A stretch of 64,000 bases of DNA, taken from CAILKP01 sp038231815. GTDB taxonomy: Bacteria; Planctomycetota; Phycisphaerae; Phycisphaerales; UBA1924. Within the stretch, counting starts at the first letter, position 1. Each line of letters starts with the position of its first letter. Both the position numbers and the translations under genes were made by a program. The DNA lies in the NCBI GenBank assembly GCA_038231815.1, contig JBBRKQ010000006.1, forward strand, positions 1-64,000, given 5' to 3'. Below are positions 42,325 to 52,600 of this stretch, in pieces. Below the pieces are notes generated by a model. The model ran no database searches. It saw nothing but the letters and a program-made list of their open reading frames with translations, and was not told the origin of the DNA.

Positions 42325-43005
42325 GTGACTGACATGCTTTGTGCGCTCAATTTGGTATTCCAGACCGCTTTGCCAGCCCAAATCGGCGGTCCGGACCCGG
42401 TTCTCCCCTCCCTCCCGGACCCGCCGATGGTGGAGCACTACCTGCTCGAGGCACCATGGCTGGTGATGACCTTGCTTGTGGTAATCGGGATTCTGGGGTG
42501 CGGCTATCTCCGCAAATCAGGCAAAGACTTGGCAGGCGTCACGGTCTTGGGTGCTGGCCTTCTGCTGGCCGGACTGTTATTTGCCATCGCCCGAACCAAT
42601 ACAACCACCCGAGAGGCCCTTGCAGAGCAAGGATCGAAGCTGATCACCGCGGCAGCCACCGGCGACTCGGCAACCGTTGACGGTCTGGTGTCAGCAAACG
42701 TGAGCGTGATGGTGCTGGGCTCACCCTACAGGACCGATAAGCAGCAACTGCTGAACTTTGTGACGCAGGACATGCTCGGCCGGTTCAAGCTTCGAGAACA
42801 TTCAAGCTCTCTTCGCGGAGCGGTCTTGGACGGGGTGAACGTGGCCAGAACCCAGCACAAGGTTCGGGTGGTGCCAGAGTTCACAGGCTTTCCAAACGGA
42901 AGCGTGTGGGTACTGCACTGGCGGCAAAGCAGCAGCGGCCAGTGGCAAGTGGTACAGATTGAGGCCCAGCATATTGAAGGCGTGGGCGGGGGAATGAGGT
43001 TTTAA
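42325..43005 (+). CDS. Hypothetical membrane protein with possible NTF2/SnoaL-like domain
   Basis: From the GTG at 42325 (or the ATG at 42334) the 226-residue product has two membrane spans, WLVMTLLVVIGILGCGYL and VTVLGAGLLLAGLLFAIA. A soluble domain follows with GDSATVDGLVSANVSVMVLG and QWQVVQIEAQHI near its end. That pattern resembles NTF2/SnoaL-like folds, but no catalytic residues can be identified. It is divergent from the pseudopilin gene and convergent with polA. The function is unknown. Confidence 0.6.
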   Translation: MTDMLCALNLVFQTALPAQIGGPDPVLPSLPDPPMVEHYLLEAPWLVMTLLVVIGILGCGYLRKSGKDLAGVTVLGAGLLLAGLLFAIARTNTTTREALAEQGSKLITAAATGDSATVDGLVSANVSVMVLGSPYRTDKQQLLNFVTQDMLGRFKLREHSSSLRGAVLDGVNVARTQHKVRVVPEFTGFPNGSVWVLHWRQSSSGQWQVVQIEAQHIEGVGGGMRF

Positions 43006-43095
43006 CAAGCGGCCCGGCCAGAGAGCTGCCGCCCGAAAAGAATGGTCAAATCTCCCCGGGGGCAAAGCGAAGACAGTCACATCAACGATCGAGCT

Positions 43096-46000
43096 TCACT
43101 GCTCATACCAGTTGTGCCCCGCGCCAGCATCCGCCTTCAGCGGCACAGACAAACTCATCGCCCGTTCCATACGAGTTGTGATGAGTGTCATCGCCGCCTC
43201 CGCGCTCGACTCAGGGCACTCAAAGACCAGCTCATCGTGAATTTGCAGCAACATCTTCAGCCCCATCGGCGCAGCACCACGGTTCATCTGGTCCTGCAGA
43301 TCCACCATCGCCAGCTTAATGAGATCCGCCGCCGACCCTTGAACGACCGAGTTGATCGCCATGCGCTCGGCCAGAGCGCGCCGAGAAGGATTGGAGCTTT
43401 CGATATCCAGAATCGGTCGACGACGGCCGAGCATGGTTTCAACATAACCGTTGGCAAGAGCTTGGCTCACGCACTGCTGGAGGAATGTGGTAATGCCCGG
43501 GAATCGCTGCTTGTAGCCGGTGATGATCGCATCCGCCTCGCCATTGCCAATGCCCAAGCGACGGGCAAGGCCAAAGGCGGTAATGCCATACACGATCCCG
43601 AAATTGACCATCTTGGCGCCAGACCGCATCTCTCGAGTGACATCAGCCAGCGGAACACTGTTGATCTGTGCGGCCACGGCAGTGTGGATGTCCTGATCGA
43701 GCCGGAATGCCTCAATCAGCGCGGCATCCTGCGAAAGATGAGCGAGCAGTCGCAGTTCAATCTGTGAATAGTCAGCCGAAACCAGCACGCAGCCGGGCGC
43801 TGCAACAAAGGCCTTGCGAATATCGCGGCCCATGTCGGTGCGAATCGGGATGTTCTGCAGATTGGGATCGCTGGATGACAGCCGACCAGTGGCGGCCACG
43901 GTTTGATTGAAGCTCGCATGAATGCGCCCGGTATCGGGGTTGATCTCTTCTTTAAGGGCGACGAGATACGTGCCAACGAGTTTGGATATCTGGCGATGCT
44001 CAACAATGAGCTTGGGTATTGCGGTGGAGACGGCCGGATCTTCAGCGAGCTGTTCGAGCACTTCAACATCCGTCGAGAAACCGGTCTTGGTTTTTTTAAC
44101 CGGCTTGATGCCGAGGCCAGGCTCCGCATCACTTGGCTTGTTAAACAGCGCGACGGAGAGCTGCTTGGGTGATTCAGGATTAAACGTGCGACCCAGGCTG
44201 GACATGGCGGCATCATCAATCTGCTGGTGCAGTTCAATCGTGCGGCCCTGCAGCCGCTCCCGCTGGCGATCAAGCTCCGCGGCATCAACGGTAATGCCGT
44301 TGTATTCAAGCTCAGCCAAAACACCAACCAGCGGCATCTCAACTTGCGTAAACAGCGGCATCAGGTTCATGGCCACAAGTTGCGGCTGCATGAGGTTGCG
44401 CAGGCGCAGGGTCACATCCGCATCCTCAGCGGCGTACTCGGTGGCAAGATCAAGGTTCACGGTATCAAATGTTGACTGTTGCTTGCCGGAACCGATGAGC
44501 TCTTTAATCGAGATATTGGTGTGCCCCAGCAGCGCCATGGCCAGCGCATCCATCGAGTGGCTGGAGCGCGAAGCATCGATCAGGTAGCTGGCAATCATCG
44601 AGTCAAAGGGAAGCGGTTCATCACCGGCGTGCGCGTGCGGGGCAATAGCGTGTGAGCCTTGCCACGGGCCGGCCTCATAGCTCGCGCCCCCCACCATCAG
44701 CCCGGCGTGTCGCAATACCAGCAAATCAAACTTGACGTTGTGGCCGCACTTGGGCTTGGCTGCGCTCCTCATTATCGGCGAGAGCGCCGCCAGCACTGTG
44801 GCCGGATCCAAGTGCTGCGACGGAGCGGGCGAGCGGACGGGGACGTAATACGCCGTGCCCGGCCGCGTGCAGAAACTCAGGCCGCACAGATGGGCTCGCA
44901 GGGGCTTTAGGCCCGTGGTTTCAGTGTCAAATGCAAAGATACTGGCTCCGGCGAGTTCGGCGATCAGGGCATCAAGGTCGCTGCTTGTGCGCACACAATG
45001 GTAATGATGCGCATCGGGCCAGAACACCGCTGGAACGTGGAATGGAACCAGCGTGTCGGAACCAGCCGAAGCGGTACCTCCTGCTGGAGCAAGGTCCGCG
45101 TTTGCAAAGAGCCCGACCTCCTCCCGAGCATCCGTACCGGGCAAAGCGTCTGACTGCCGAGCAGTCGCCGGGGCATCAAACAGCGAGCCGGAGAAGAGAT
45201 TTGGCCCAGCATCAATGGCTTGCTGCTTGGTCTGACGGAGTGGTTTGGCCGAAACAGCGGAACTACCGCCGCCGCCGATCTTTACGGTATCCGGCTTGTT
45301 CCTTGCCGCCGGAAGGGTCGGAGGCTCGGCAAGACCCAGCATCACTTTCACTTCATCCTGGTAGCGGTTAAAGCCCAGCTCTTTGAGCGTTGGAATGAGT
45401 TCGGCGAGGTTGAAGTTGCTGATCTTGGCCGCTTCAAGTTCGAGTGCGATGGGCACATCATGCCGCAGGGTAACCAGCGAGCGTGACAGCGCGAGGATGG
45501 GACCCGCCTCGCGGAGTTTTTCACCGCGTTTACCTTTGATTGAGACCGCCGCAGCCAAAACCGCATCGGCAGAGCCATACGTGCAGATCAGCTCCGCAGC
45601 GGTCTTGGGGCCGATGCCCTCGACCCCAGGAACGTTGTCGGAGCTGTCACCCATAAGCGAGAGCATGTCGATGATCTGCGGCGGCAACAGTCCGGTTTCT
45701 TCTTTGAGTTTCGCCTCGGTAAACAGTTCATCGGTGTGAACATCGAACAGTTCAACAGCCCCATTTACATCGGTAGCAGAGGCGAGAAGCTGCTTCAGAT
45801 CCTTGTCTTTGCTGACGATGCGGATGTTGAGGTTCGGATGCTCCCGCCGCAGCTGGGTCACCAGCGTGGCCAGGACATCGTCAGCCTCAAATCCCGCAGC
45901 ACCGAGAATCGGCACGCCCATGTCCTTGAGCGCTGCAAGGCAGCGCTCAACCTGAGGAAAGAGATCCTCCGGCGGGGCCGAGCGTGTGGCTTTGTACGCC

Positions 46001-46236
46001 GGGTAAATCTGCGAACGAAAGGTGCCCTGATCGCCCGAAACATCCAGTGTGATGGCGATGTAATCCGGCTTGCCGCCGGTGGCCGGCGTGCCTCGCAGCA
46101 GCTTGAGCATCATGCCAAGGAACCCGTACGACATGTTCGTCGGTTCCTTCGTCACCGGCGAGGTCATGGGCGTGCGGATCGCGTGATATGCCCGGAAAAA
46201 CTGTGCGTAACCATCAATCAGATAGAGGGTGGGCAT
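43096..46236 (-). CDS. polA: DNA polymerase I
   Basis: The 1046-residue enzyme repairs and fills DNA and removes primers. The N-terminal 5'-3' exonuclease (DGYAQFFRAYHA, EADDVLATL, DSSDNVPGVEGIGPKTA) is followed by a 3'-5' proofreading domain. That domain has all acidic motifs: FDTETTG near residue 434, GHNVKFD, and EYAAEDAD. The polymerase domain has SADYSQIELRLLAHLS, MVNFGIVYGITAFGL and QIHDELVFE near residue 997. It is about 120 residues longer than E. coli PolA, with the extra part mostly in the linker around residues 310-420. The ATG at 46236 gives MPTLYLIDGY, the usual N-terminus. Confidence 0.97.
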   Translation of the reverse strand: MPTLYLIDGYAQFFRAYHAIRTPMTSPVTKEPTNMSYGFLGMMLKLLRGTPATGGKPDYIAITLDVSGDQGTFRSQIYPAYKATRSAPPEDLFPQVERCLAALKDMGVPILGAAGFEADDVLATLVTQLRREHPNLNIRIVSKDKDLKQLLASATDVNGAVELFDVHTDELFTEAKLKEETGLLPPQIIDMLSLMGDSSDNVPGVEGIGPKTAAELICTYGSADAVLAAAVSIKGKRGEKLREAGPILALSRSLVTLRHDVPIALELEAAKISNFNLAELIPTLKELGFNRYQDEVKVMLGLAEPPTLPAARNKPDTVKIGGGGSSAVSAKPLRQTKQQAIDAGPNLFSGSLFDAPATARQSDALPGTDAREEVGLFANADLAPAGGTASAGSDTLVPFHVPAVFWPDAHHYHCVRTSSDLDALIAELAGASIFAFDTETTGLKPLRAHLCGLSFCTRPGTAYYVPVRSPAPSQHLDPATVLAALSPIMRSAAKPKCGHNVKFDLLVLRHAGLMVGGASYEAGPWQGSHAIAPHAHAGDEPLPFDSMIASYLIDASRSSHSMDALAMALLGHTNISIKELIGSGKQQSTFDTVNLDLATEYAAEDADVTLRLRNLMQPQLVAMNLMPLFTQVEMPLVGVLAELEYNGITVDAAELDRQRERLQGRTIELHQQIDDAAMSSLGRTFNPESPKQLSVALFNKPSDAEPGLGIKPVKKTKTGFSTDVEVLEQLAEDPAVSTAIPKLIVEHRQISKLVGTYLVALKEEINPDTGRIHASFNQTVAATGRLSSSDPNLQNIPIRTDMGRDIRKAFVAAPGCVLVSADYSQIELRLLAHLSQDAALIEAFRLDQDIHTAVAAQINSVPLADVTREMRSGAKMVNFGIVYGITAFGLARRLGIGNGEADAIITGYKQRFPGITTFLQQCVSQALANGYVETMLGRRRPILDIESSNPSRRALAERMAINSVVQGSAADLIKLAMVDLQDQMNRGAAPMGLKMLLQIHDELVFECPESSAEAAMTLITTRMERAMSLSVPLKADAGAGHNWYEQ

Positions 46237-46305
46237 GGATGAGTTCGGTTGGAGCAAAGGCGACTGGGCACACAGCAACAAACAATTCACGGTGAGAGAG
46301 ACAAT

Positions 46306-47124
46306 TTAGGATGATACTGGCTTTCCTTTGACTCGCAGTTCGCATTTCTGACCAAGTTCCCCGCAGATCACGTGGTTACTACATACCCCGCCCGGCGCGC
46401 CGCGGGCCTTGCAGGGTCCGCGGCCATGAAAGATCAGCCGGTGCGACAAATCGCACCATTCGCTCTGAAAGTCTGCAAAGCAGGCCATGAGAATCTTCTC
46501 CGCCTTAGGCACGGGCGTATTCCACGGCACAAGCCCCAATCGCTGGCTAAGCCGGTGCACGTGGGTATCGACCACGAATCCGACATTGAGTTTGAAGCTA
46601 TTGCCAAGCACCACGTTGGCAGTTTTACGAGCCACGCCGCGCAGGGTTAGCAGCTCATCCATCGTCCGAGGCACCTGACCTCCGAACTTCTCAACAATGT
46701 CACGCATGGTCTGGCAGATTGCCTTGGCCTTACTGCGAAACAGCCCGATGGTTCGTATGTACGGCTCAATCTGCTCCGGCGTGGCCCTGGCATAATCAGC
46801 CGGTGTCGGATACGCGGCAAACAGTGCGGGCGTGCATTTGTTCACGCTCACATCCGTTGCCTGGGCGGAGCAAATCGTCGCCACCAGCAACTCGTGCGCA
46901 TTTGAATGGTTGAGTTCGCAGTACGCAGTCGGATAGTGTTCCGCCAGAAGGTCCCGCAATCTGTGCGCTCGCGCCCGCTTCTCTGGTGAAACTCGCGGAA
47001 GCTTAAAAGGTACACCGGGCAACGATGCCGAGCCCGCCGCAGACTTGGTCACTGATGCAGCGCGCGGCTTGCTACCTGCCTTCGAGGCTGATACGGCGGT
47101 TTTGGCTGTCTTTGACTTTGCCAT
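46306..47124 (-). CDS. nth: Endonuclease III (DNA glycosylase/AP lyase)
   Basis: The 272-residue enzyme removes oxidised pyrimidines. It has the helix-hairpin-helix with the catalytic lysine in LRGVARKTANVVLG near residue 161, where most relatives have LPGVGRKTA, and the catalytic aspartate in VVDTHVHRLS near 186. The C-terminal 4Fe-4S cysteines are at about residues 238, 248, 254 and 261, a C-X9-C-X5-C-X6-C spacing rather than the usual C-X6-C-X2-C-X5-C. An N-terminal lysine-rich tail of about 45 residues precedes the domain. The ATG at 47124 follows the divergent lipoprotein region. Confidence 0.93.
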   Translation of the reverse strand: MAKSKTAKTAVSASKAGSKPRAASVTKSAAGSASLPGVPFKLPRVSPEKRARAHRLRDLLAEHYPTAYCELNHSNAHELLVATICSAQATDVSVNKCTPALFAAYPTPADYARATPEQIEPYIRTIGLFRSKAKAICQTMRDIVEKFGGQVPRTMDELLTLRGVARKTANVVLGNSFKLNVGFVVDTHVHRLSQRLGLVPWNTPVPKAEKILMACFADFQSEWCDLSHRLIFHGRGPCKARGAPGGVCSNHVICGELGQKCELRVKGKPVSS

Positions 47125-47168
47125 AGATGGTTGCATCGTTGACCTGCTTTGCCGCGGTATCCTTTACG

Positions 47169-47636
47169 GTGCAAGCAAGATTCTTATTCCGTGCGGCGTT
47201 GTCGGTTTGTGCGGCCGTGGCCGCGGGTGCTGGCCTTGGCGGGTGCGCCAGCCAACCAGCCGAGGCAGACTACGACCTAACCATCAGCCGGGGCGGTACC
47301 CCGTGGGCCAACGCCACCGTGCTCGTACAACCATTTGATCGGCGAAACTTTCCCGTAAACCCTATTCAATTCGGTCCGGCGATTGACTACCTGTCCAGTC
47401 CGGAGCCGCTGAGCACTGTGGCCGGGCGCACCGATGTCGATGGGCATATTCGAGTGCGATTGATCGAGTCGTTCACCACCAAACTCTACATTCAAGGTCT
47501 CGGCACCGCTCCCACATCCGTCCTGCTTGAACCCTTTGAAGATTCCGCAACCGATGGGAGTTGTCTGCTCCGGCCGGTGATAGAGCCCGAAGTCGGCGAG
47601 CCAGCGGTTGTTGTTCAGATTCGACCCGCCGGGTAA
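47169..47636 (+). CDS. Hypothetical lipoprotein
   Basis: From a GTG at 47169 the 155-residue product has a compact lipoprotein signal peptide ending in GAGLGGC. It then has ISRGGTPWANATVLVQP and a beta-rich body with VAGRTDVDGHIRVRL, similar in style to small carboxypeptidase-regulatory-like domains. The ATG at 47127 is an alternative start giving a 14-residue-longer signal. No enzyme motif is visible. It diverges from nth with very little space between the start codons. Confidence 0.6.
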   Translation: MQARFLFRAALSVCAAVAAGAGLGGCASQPAEADYDLTISRGGTPWANATVLVQPFDRRNFPVNPIQFGPAIDYLSSPEPLSTVAGRTDVDGHIRVRLIESFTTKLYIQGLGTAPTSVLLEPFEDSATDGSCLLRPVIEPEVGEPAVVVQIRPAG

Positions 47637-47660
47637 GCGGTGAACGGCCATCCGGTTGTT

Positions 47661-49025
47661 TCATCCGGAAACACGCACGTCTGCGCCCCGTGACAGCGAG
47701 GCCGCCGCAGCGGACCCGGCCACGAAACCGCTGGCCCATGCCCATTGAAAGTTAAACCCGCCGATTCGTCCATCAACATCACACAACTCGCCACAGATAA
47801 ACAGGCCCGGGCACACGCGGCTTTCCATCGTCTCAAGCTGCAATTCCGAGAGTGGCACCCCGCCTGCGGTCACTTCGGCGTAAGTGAACCCGCGGTCGCC
47901 GGAGATTGGCGCTTCCGCTTCGGTAATCGTCCGTACCAGTTCTTTGCGGCTCTCGCGCGTGAGTGCGTGACCGTGCATGGACGGATCAACCTTGGCGGCA
48001 ATGCAAATCGCCTCGGCAAGTCGTTGGGCCAATCCACACTCGCGCAAGTACCGGCCCGGGCTTCGTACCCCTAGGGCCAACAAATCCGCATCCACGGCCT
48101 CTCGCGTTGCGCCCGGCAGCCAGTTGATGACCAGCCGAGCGCCGCTGTCCTCATGCCGGGCCGCCAAGAGATACCGCGAGATATCCAGCGGCCCCGGTCC
48201 GGACAGCCCGAAATGCGTGAGCAATGTTGAGTTGGTATATACCGCAAGCTTCTTACCGCTGGATGCTCGAAGCTCCAGCGTTGTCTCCAACGTGATACCG
48301 GAGAGCTGGCATATCCAGTGGTCCTTCGGCATCGTCAGCGGGACAAGAGCCGGAAAAACGCGTGGTGTAACCGTGTGCCCGAGGCCCTTAGCAAACGCAT
48401 ACCCGCGACCATCCGAGCCGCTCTTGGGAAGTGCCATCCCGCCGGTGGCCAATATCAGTCGCCGCGCACGCACGATCGGCGCCTGGCCTTCTCCTTCTGC
48501 TTCAACTTCAAAAATCTCTCCATCCTTGCGCACATTTTTGACCCGCCACGGATGCCGGATCTGCACCCTCACCTCGGCGGCGGCCCGGAGCAAAGCATCC
48601 AGCACCGTGTGGGCATCATCGGTCGTCGGAAAGAGCTTGCCGGTTTCTTCACGCTTTAAGGTGACGCCAAGCTCGGCAAAGAACGCGACAGTTGGCGACA
48701 CATCAAAGCGGCGAAGCACTTTCTTGATAGCGTTGCGGCTGCTCCCGGCATATTGCAGTTCATCAACAGCGTGATGCGTGACGTTGCACCGCCCGCCACC
48801 AGCTACCAGAATCTTCGCCCCCAGCACCTTGGCGCCATCCACGGCCAAAATGCTCGGCAACGGGCCGCCGGCTGCAACCGCAGAACTGCTGAGCGACCGC
48901 CCCGCCCAGATTCCGGCAAACAGCCCCGCAGCGCCCGCTCCGATGATCGCGATGTCAACCGTCTGGTCCACGCCCAGCATATCCACGCCGCGGCGTTCTT
49001 TGCCAAGAACAGCCCGCGGATTCAT
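47661..49025 (-). CDS. NAD(P)/FAD-dependent oxidoreductase, YhiN/HI0933 family
   Basis: The protein has the N-terminal dinucleotide-binding motif DIAIIGAGAAGLFAGI followed by the YhiN hallmark LVAGGGRCNVTHH. In the middle is LILATGGMALPKSGSDG, and near the C-terminus AEVTAGGVPLSEL and LFICGELCDVDGRIGGFNFQWAWASG. These identify the HI0933-like flavoproteins, whose substrate is not firmly known. Starts at 49025 and 48980 are both possible; the first has GGAG close upstream. It diverges from kdsC with 50 bases between. Confidence 0.9.
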   Translation of the reverse strand: MNPRAVLGKERRGVDMLGVDQTVDIAIIGAGAAGLFAGIWAGRSLSSSAVAAGGPLPSILAVDGAKVLGAKILVAGGGRCNVTHHAVDELQYAGSSRNAIKKVLRRFDVSPTVAFFAELGVTLKREETGKLFPTTDDAHTVLDALLRAAAEVRVQIRHPWRVKNVRKDGEIFEVEAEGEGQAPIVRARRLILATGGMALPKSGSDGRGYAFAKGLGHTVTPRVFPALVPLTMPKDHWICQLSGITLETTLELRASSGKKLAVYTNSTLLTHFGLSGPGPLDISRYLLAARHEDSGARLVINWLPGATREAVDADLLALGVRSPGRYLRECGLAQRLAEAICIAAKVDPSMHGHALTRESRKELVRTITEAEAPISGDRGFTYAEVTAGGVPLSELQLETMESRVCPGLFICGELCDVDGRIGGFNFQWAWASGFVAGSAAAASLSRGADVRVSG

Positions 49026-49075
49026 CACTCCGATCCCACCCCCAGTCCACATCGGCACCGTACACTCCCAGCCGC

Positions 49076-49603
49076 ATGTCAAGCACAGCCTCCATCCTTC
49101 CCGCAGCAAACGTTGCACTTCTGTGCCTCGATGTTGACGGAGTACTCACCGATGGATCAATTTACATCGGCCCCGCCGGTGAAGAGACAAAACGCTACCA
49201 CGTGACCGACGGCTTTGCACTGCGGCTGTGCGCCAAGGCCGGGTTGCCAGTGGCCGTCATCACCGGTCGCACCAGCAGTTCGCTGCTGCACCGCCTGGCT
49301 GACCTTGGAATTGCCCATGTGATTCAGGGCTCCAAAGACAAAGCCGCATCATTGCGAGTCATCACCGACCGCACCGGCATCCAACCCGAGCAGATCTGCC
49401 ACATCGGCGATGACTGGCCCGATTTGCCCATTCTGCACAGGGTCGGTTTTCCGGTTGCTGTAGCCAACGCCGCACCCGAGGTCAAAGCCGCCGCGGCATA
49501 CACCACCATCCAACTCGGGGGCCACGGTGCCGTCCGGGAGGTCGTGGACCTGATCCTAAAGGCCAAGGGCGTGTATGAAACCCTGCTGGCGGAGTACAAG
49601 TAA
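49076..49603 (+). CDS. kdsC: HAD-family KDO-8-phosphate phosphatase
   Basis: The 175-residue enzyme is a C0-capped HAD phosphatase. The nucleophile motif CLDVDGVLTDGS lies near residue 18 and the motif II threonine is in VITGRTSS near 63. The lysine in GSKDKAASL and the acidic pair in HIGDDWPDLPIL complete the site. KdsC releases phosphate from KDO-8-phosphate in the synthesis of the LPS core sugar. An LptC-like gene follows on the same strand, the same neighbour as in E. coli. Some family members act on sialic acid precursors instead. Confidence 0.88.
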   Translation: MSSTASILPAANVALLCLDVDGVLTDGSIYIGPAGEETKRYHVTDGFALRLCAKAGLPVAVITGRTSSSLLHRLADLGIAHVIQGSKDKAASLRVITDRTGIQPEQICHIGDDWPDLPILHRVGFPVAVANAAPEVKAAAAYTTIQLGGHGAVREVVDLILKAKGVYETLLAEYK

Positions 49604-49692
49604 GGATTTGCATGCCGCCAAGGGCAAGGCACACGGCGGCAATGATGCGTTTCTGATCGCCGCTGACGACTGGCGACCCGCCCGTCCGTATC

Positions 49693-52600
49693 ATGCCCCG
49701 CATGGCTGATCGTCCCATCAATTCCCGAACCCTCGGTCGCGTCGTCGCCATCAGCCTCGGGCTGGTCTTTCTCGGAATTGTCGGGCTGGTAGTCGTCTAT
49801 CACGGCGCGACCGGCTCCCGCCCACTCCCAACTGCGCCCGCCCCCTCAAAGGACTCCGCGCCGCAGGACATCGCCACCACCGGGCTCTCGCCAGTTGGCA
49901 AGGCTAGGTTTCAGTACGTTGACAAGGCCGATCCCAGCAAAGTCCTCGGCCTGATTGAATGGGCCAAGATTGACCCGCAACCGCTGGGCCGGTCAATCGT
50001 CGAGCGGCCCAAGGCCACGCTCTTCCTGTCCCCAGCTGCCCGCATTGTCGTCACCGCTGACAAGGGCACGCTCATCGCCCGCCCATCAGAACCCAAGCCC
50101 GAGAGTGGCGTGTTTGAAGGCAACGTCACGGCCCGCTATTTCATCGTGCCGCCCACGGTCTCGGGCACACCCGCGCCACTCCCGAGCGGGGCTGTGCCCG
50201 CGATCGAGTTTTCAACTACATCAATCGCCTTCGATCTGCCCCTCGGCGAAATCACCTCGGCCGGGAGCTTCACGCTCATCGGCAGCGGTATTGATGCCGC
50301 CGGATCGGGCGTTCGCATCGTTGCCAACGAAGTGCAAAGCCGCATCGAGCTGTTCAAAGTTGATAAAACCACCAAACTGGTGCTCAGCCCAAGCAAGCTC
50401 CGCACACTGGCCGATTCCCTTCAGTCTTCCACTCGCATGCCATCGCAGGATGCTCCCGCAGCGGCTCCCCAAATCACCGCGCCAGTAGCCGCTCTGCCCG
50501 CCAAGCAAACCCTGTACCGAACAAGCATGGGGCCGGAGCTTTCCATCCGCAGCGCATCGATAGATCTCACCGCCCAGCGGCTTGAGGCCTTCACCACCGC
50601 CATCGATGGAAAAATCGCGCCCGGTGCCATCGCTCCACTGACGATGCTCTCCTCGGCCGCAAAGCCAGCCCGCGGCGAGGACGCCCTAACCCCGACGCCA
50701 TCAACAAACACCAACCCGCGGCTGCTGACGCCATTTGTGCTGGGTTCGGATGCCACCCCTTGGGATTCCGTAACGCCCGCCGATGACATCTCCGTCTCAT
50801 TCTCAGGGCCGCTTGAAGTCCGCCCGATCACCGCCATGCCCACCGAGCTCCGCGGCCAGCTCGCTGGCGTTCGAATTTTCGGCGACCGCACCGTGGCAAC
50901 ATTGAGCATCAAGCCAGCAATGCAGCCGCAATCCCCCACCGCCACCGTCACGTTCGGCGAGGCCTGGTACAGCGCAACAACGCCTCGACTTGTACTCACG
51001 CGCAGCGCCGAACCAGTTCGCGCCATCATCCGGCAGGCTCAGTATGCGATCGTGCAGTGCGAAAAGCTCTCCTCCGACTTGGTCTCCGGGAGAATCTCGC
51101 TGATCGGCCCGGGCTTCGGCGCGACCGATGCTGAATCAAACCGCCGCGAAGAACAAACCCTAGTCGGGCCGCAACTCATGCGAACGCTGGTGTGGTCTGA
51201 TCAACTCGACGTCGGCATGCTCATCGCCGATGGACGCATCAGCCAGCAGATTCTCGCGGCCATCGCTCAGGGTGATGTCCGCATCACTGATCAGCGCGGC
51301 ACAGTCAGCAGCGGCGTCGTAAAACTTGATTTTAAGGAACTCTCCCGCCGGGCCGGGGAAGCGCCGGCAACGGCGCTGGCCCGTATCAGCCTCACCGAAA
51401 AAGCCAGACTCGAGGCTACCAACGCCGCTGACGGCACACTCAGCGGTGAAGCGATCACCATCGATCTCGCCCCGACAGTATTTGCCTCCCGGCAAAACGC
51501 ACTCGAAATCCGTCAGGTTCTCACCGTTGGTACACAATCCGAGCCAGCCGCCGCCACTCGCCGCGGCCTAAAGCTGCAAGCGGGCCTGATCGATGCCAAG
51601 CTCCAGAACGATGAATTGGGCAAAACCGCGCTGCGGGCCGTCCATGCCGAGAATCAAGTCGCGTTCACCGATGACCGCGACACATTCGCACGGGCCGATC
51701 GCCTTGATGTAGCCAGTGCTGATTCCCAGGTCATCGACCTGTCCGGTACCACCGTCAGCATCGGCCGCGGCGGCAAGGAGCAAGGCGGCATCGAGATCAG
51801 CGGCACACAGATGCGGCTCGATGGCCTGCGCCGCGAGCTCTACGTTCATGGTCCGGGCCGCATGCTCGCGTTCCCCAAACCTGCCGCCAGCAGCGGCAGC
51901 ACAGCCGCAGGCACCACACTCGAGACAGTGTGGACCGAGTTCCTCCGCTTTGATGATGACAAGGGCAACGCCGAGGCACGCGGCAGCACCGTGGCCGTCG
52001 CACGCCGCGGCACAGGAGAGGCCAACACCATGCGGGCCGAGGCCTTAAAGCTCACCTTCGAGCCCCGCCTCAACCAGACCCCAGCCCTGCAGGCTGTTGC
52101 CACCACAGCCGCAGCCGTCGTCGCCGGCGCTGCACCCGTCACTCAGCAGTTTGGCAGTGAACGCAAGATCCTGCTGGTTGAGGCCATCGGCCGCAGCGTG
52201 AGCCAGACCGGCGCACCAAAGGCCACCGTAGAAATCCGCCGCTTTGGCCCGCAGCAGCAAGGTGCAGAAGGCCCGCTGGAGCAACTGCTCTTCCTCGAAG
52301 GCGACCGCATCTTGGCGTCTCCGGCCAAGGCCACCCTCGAAGTGCCCGGTCCCGGCCAGTTGCTAGTCGATGACCACCGCCAACCCCGCACGACGCCCGC
52401 ACTTACCACCGCAGCGGCCGCACCAAATACCGCAGCAGTTACACCAGCCACCGACACGCTGTTCAACCCCAGCCGGGCGGGAACCAGCTTGTTCACCTGG
52501 ACCGGCTCGCTCATGTTCAATCAGGCCGAGGGCCTGATGCAGATGCGTGATGGCATCCGCCTCCTCCAGCGCGCTCGCGGAGCCGATGCGCCCGTCTCGC

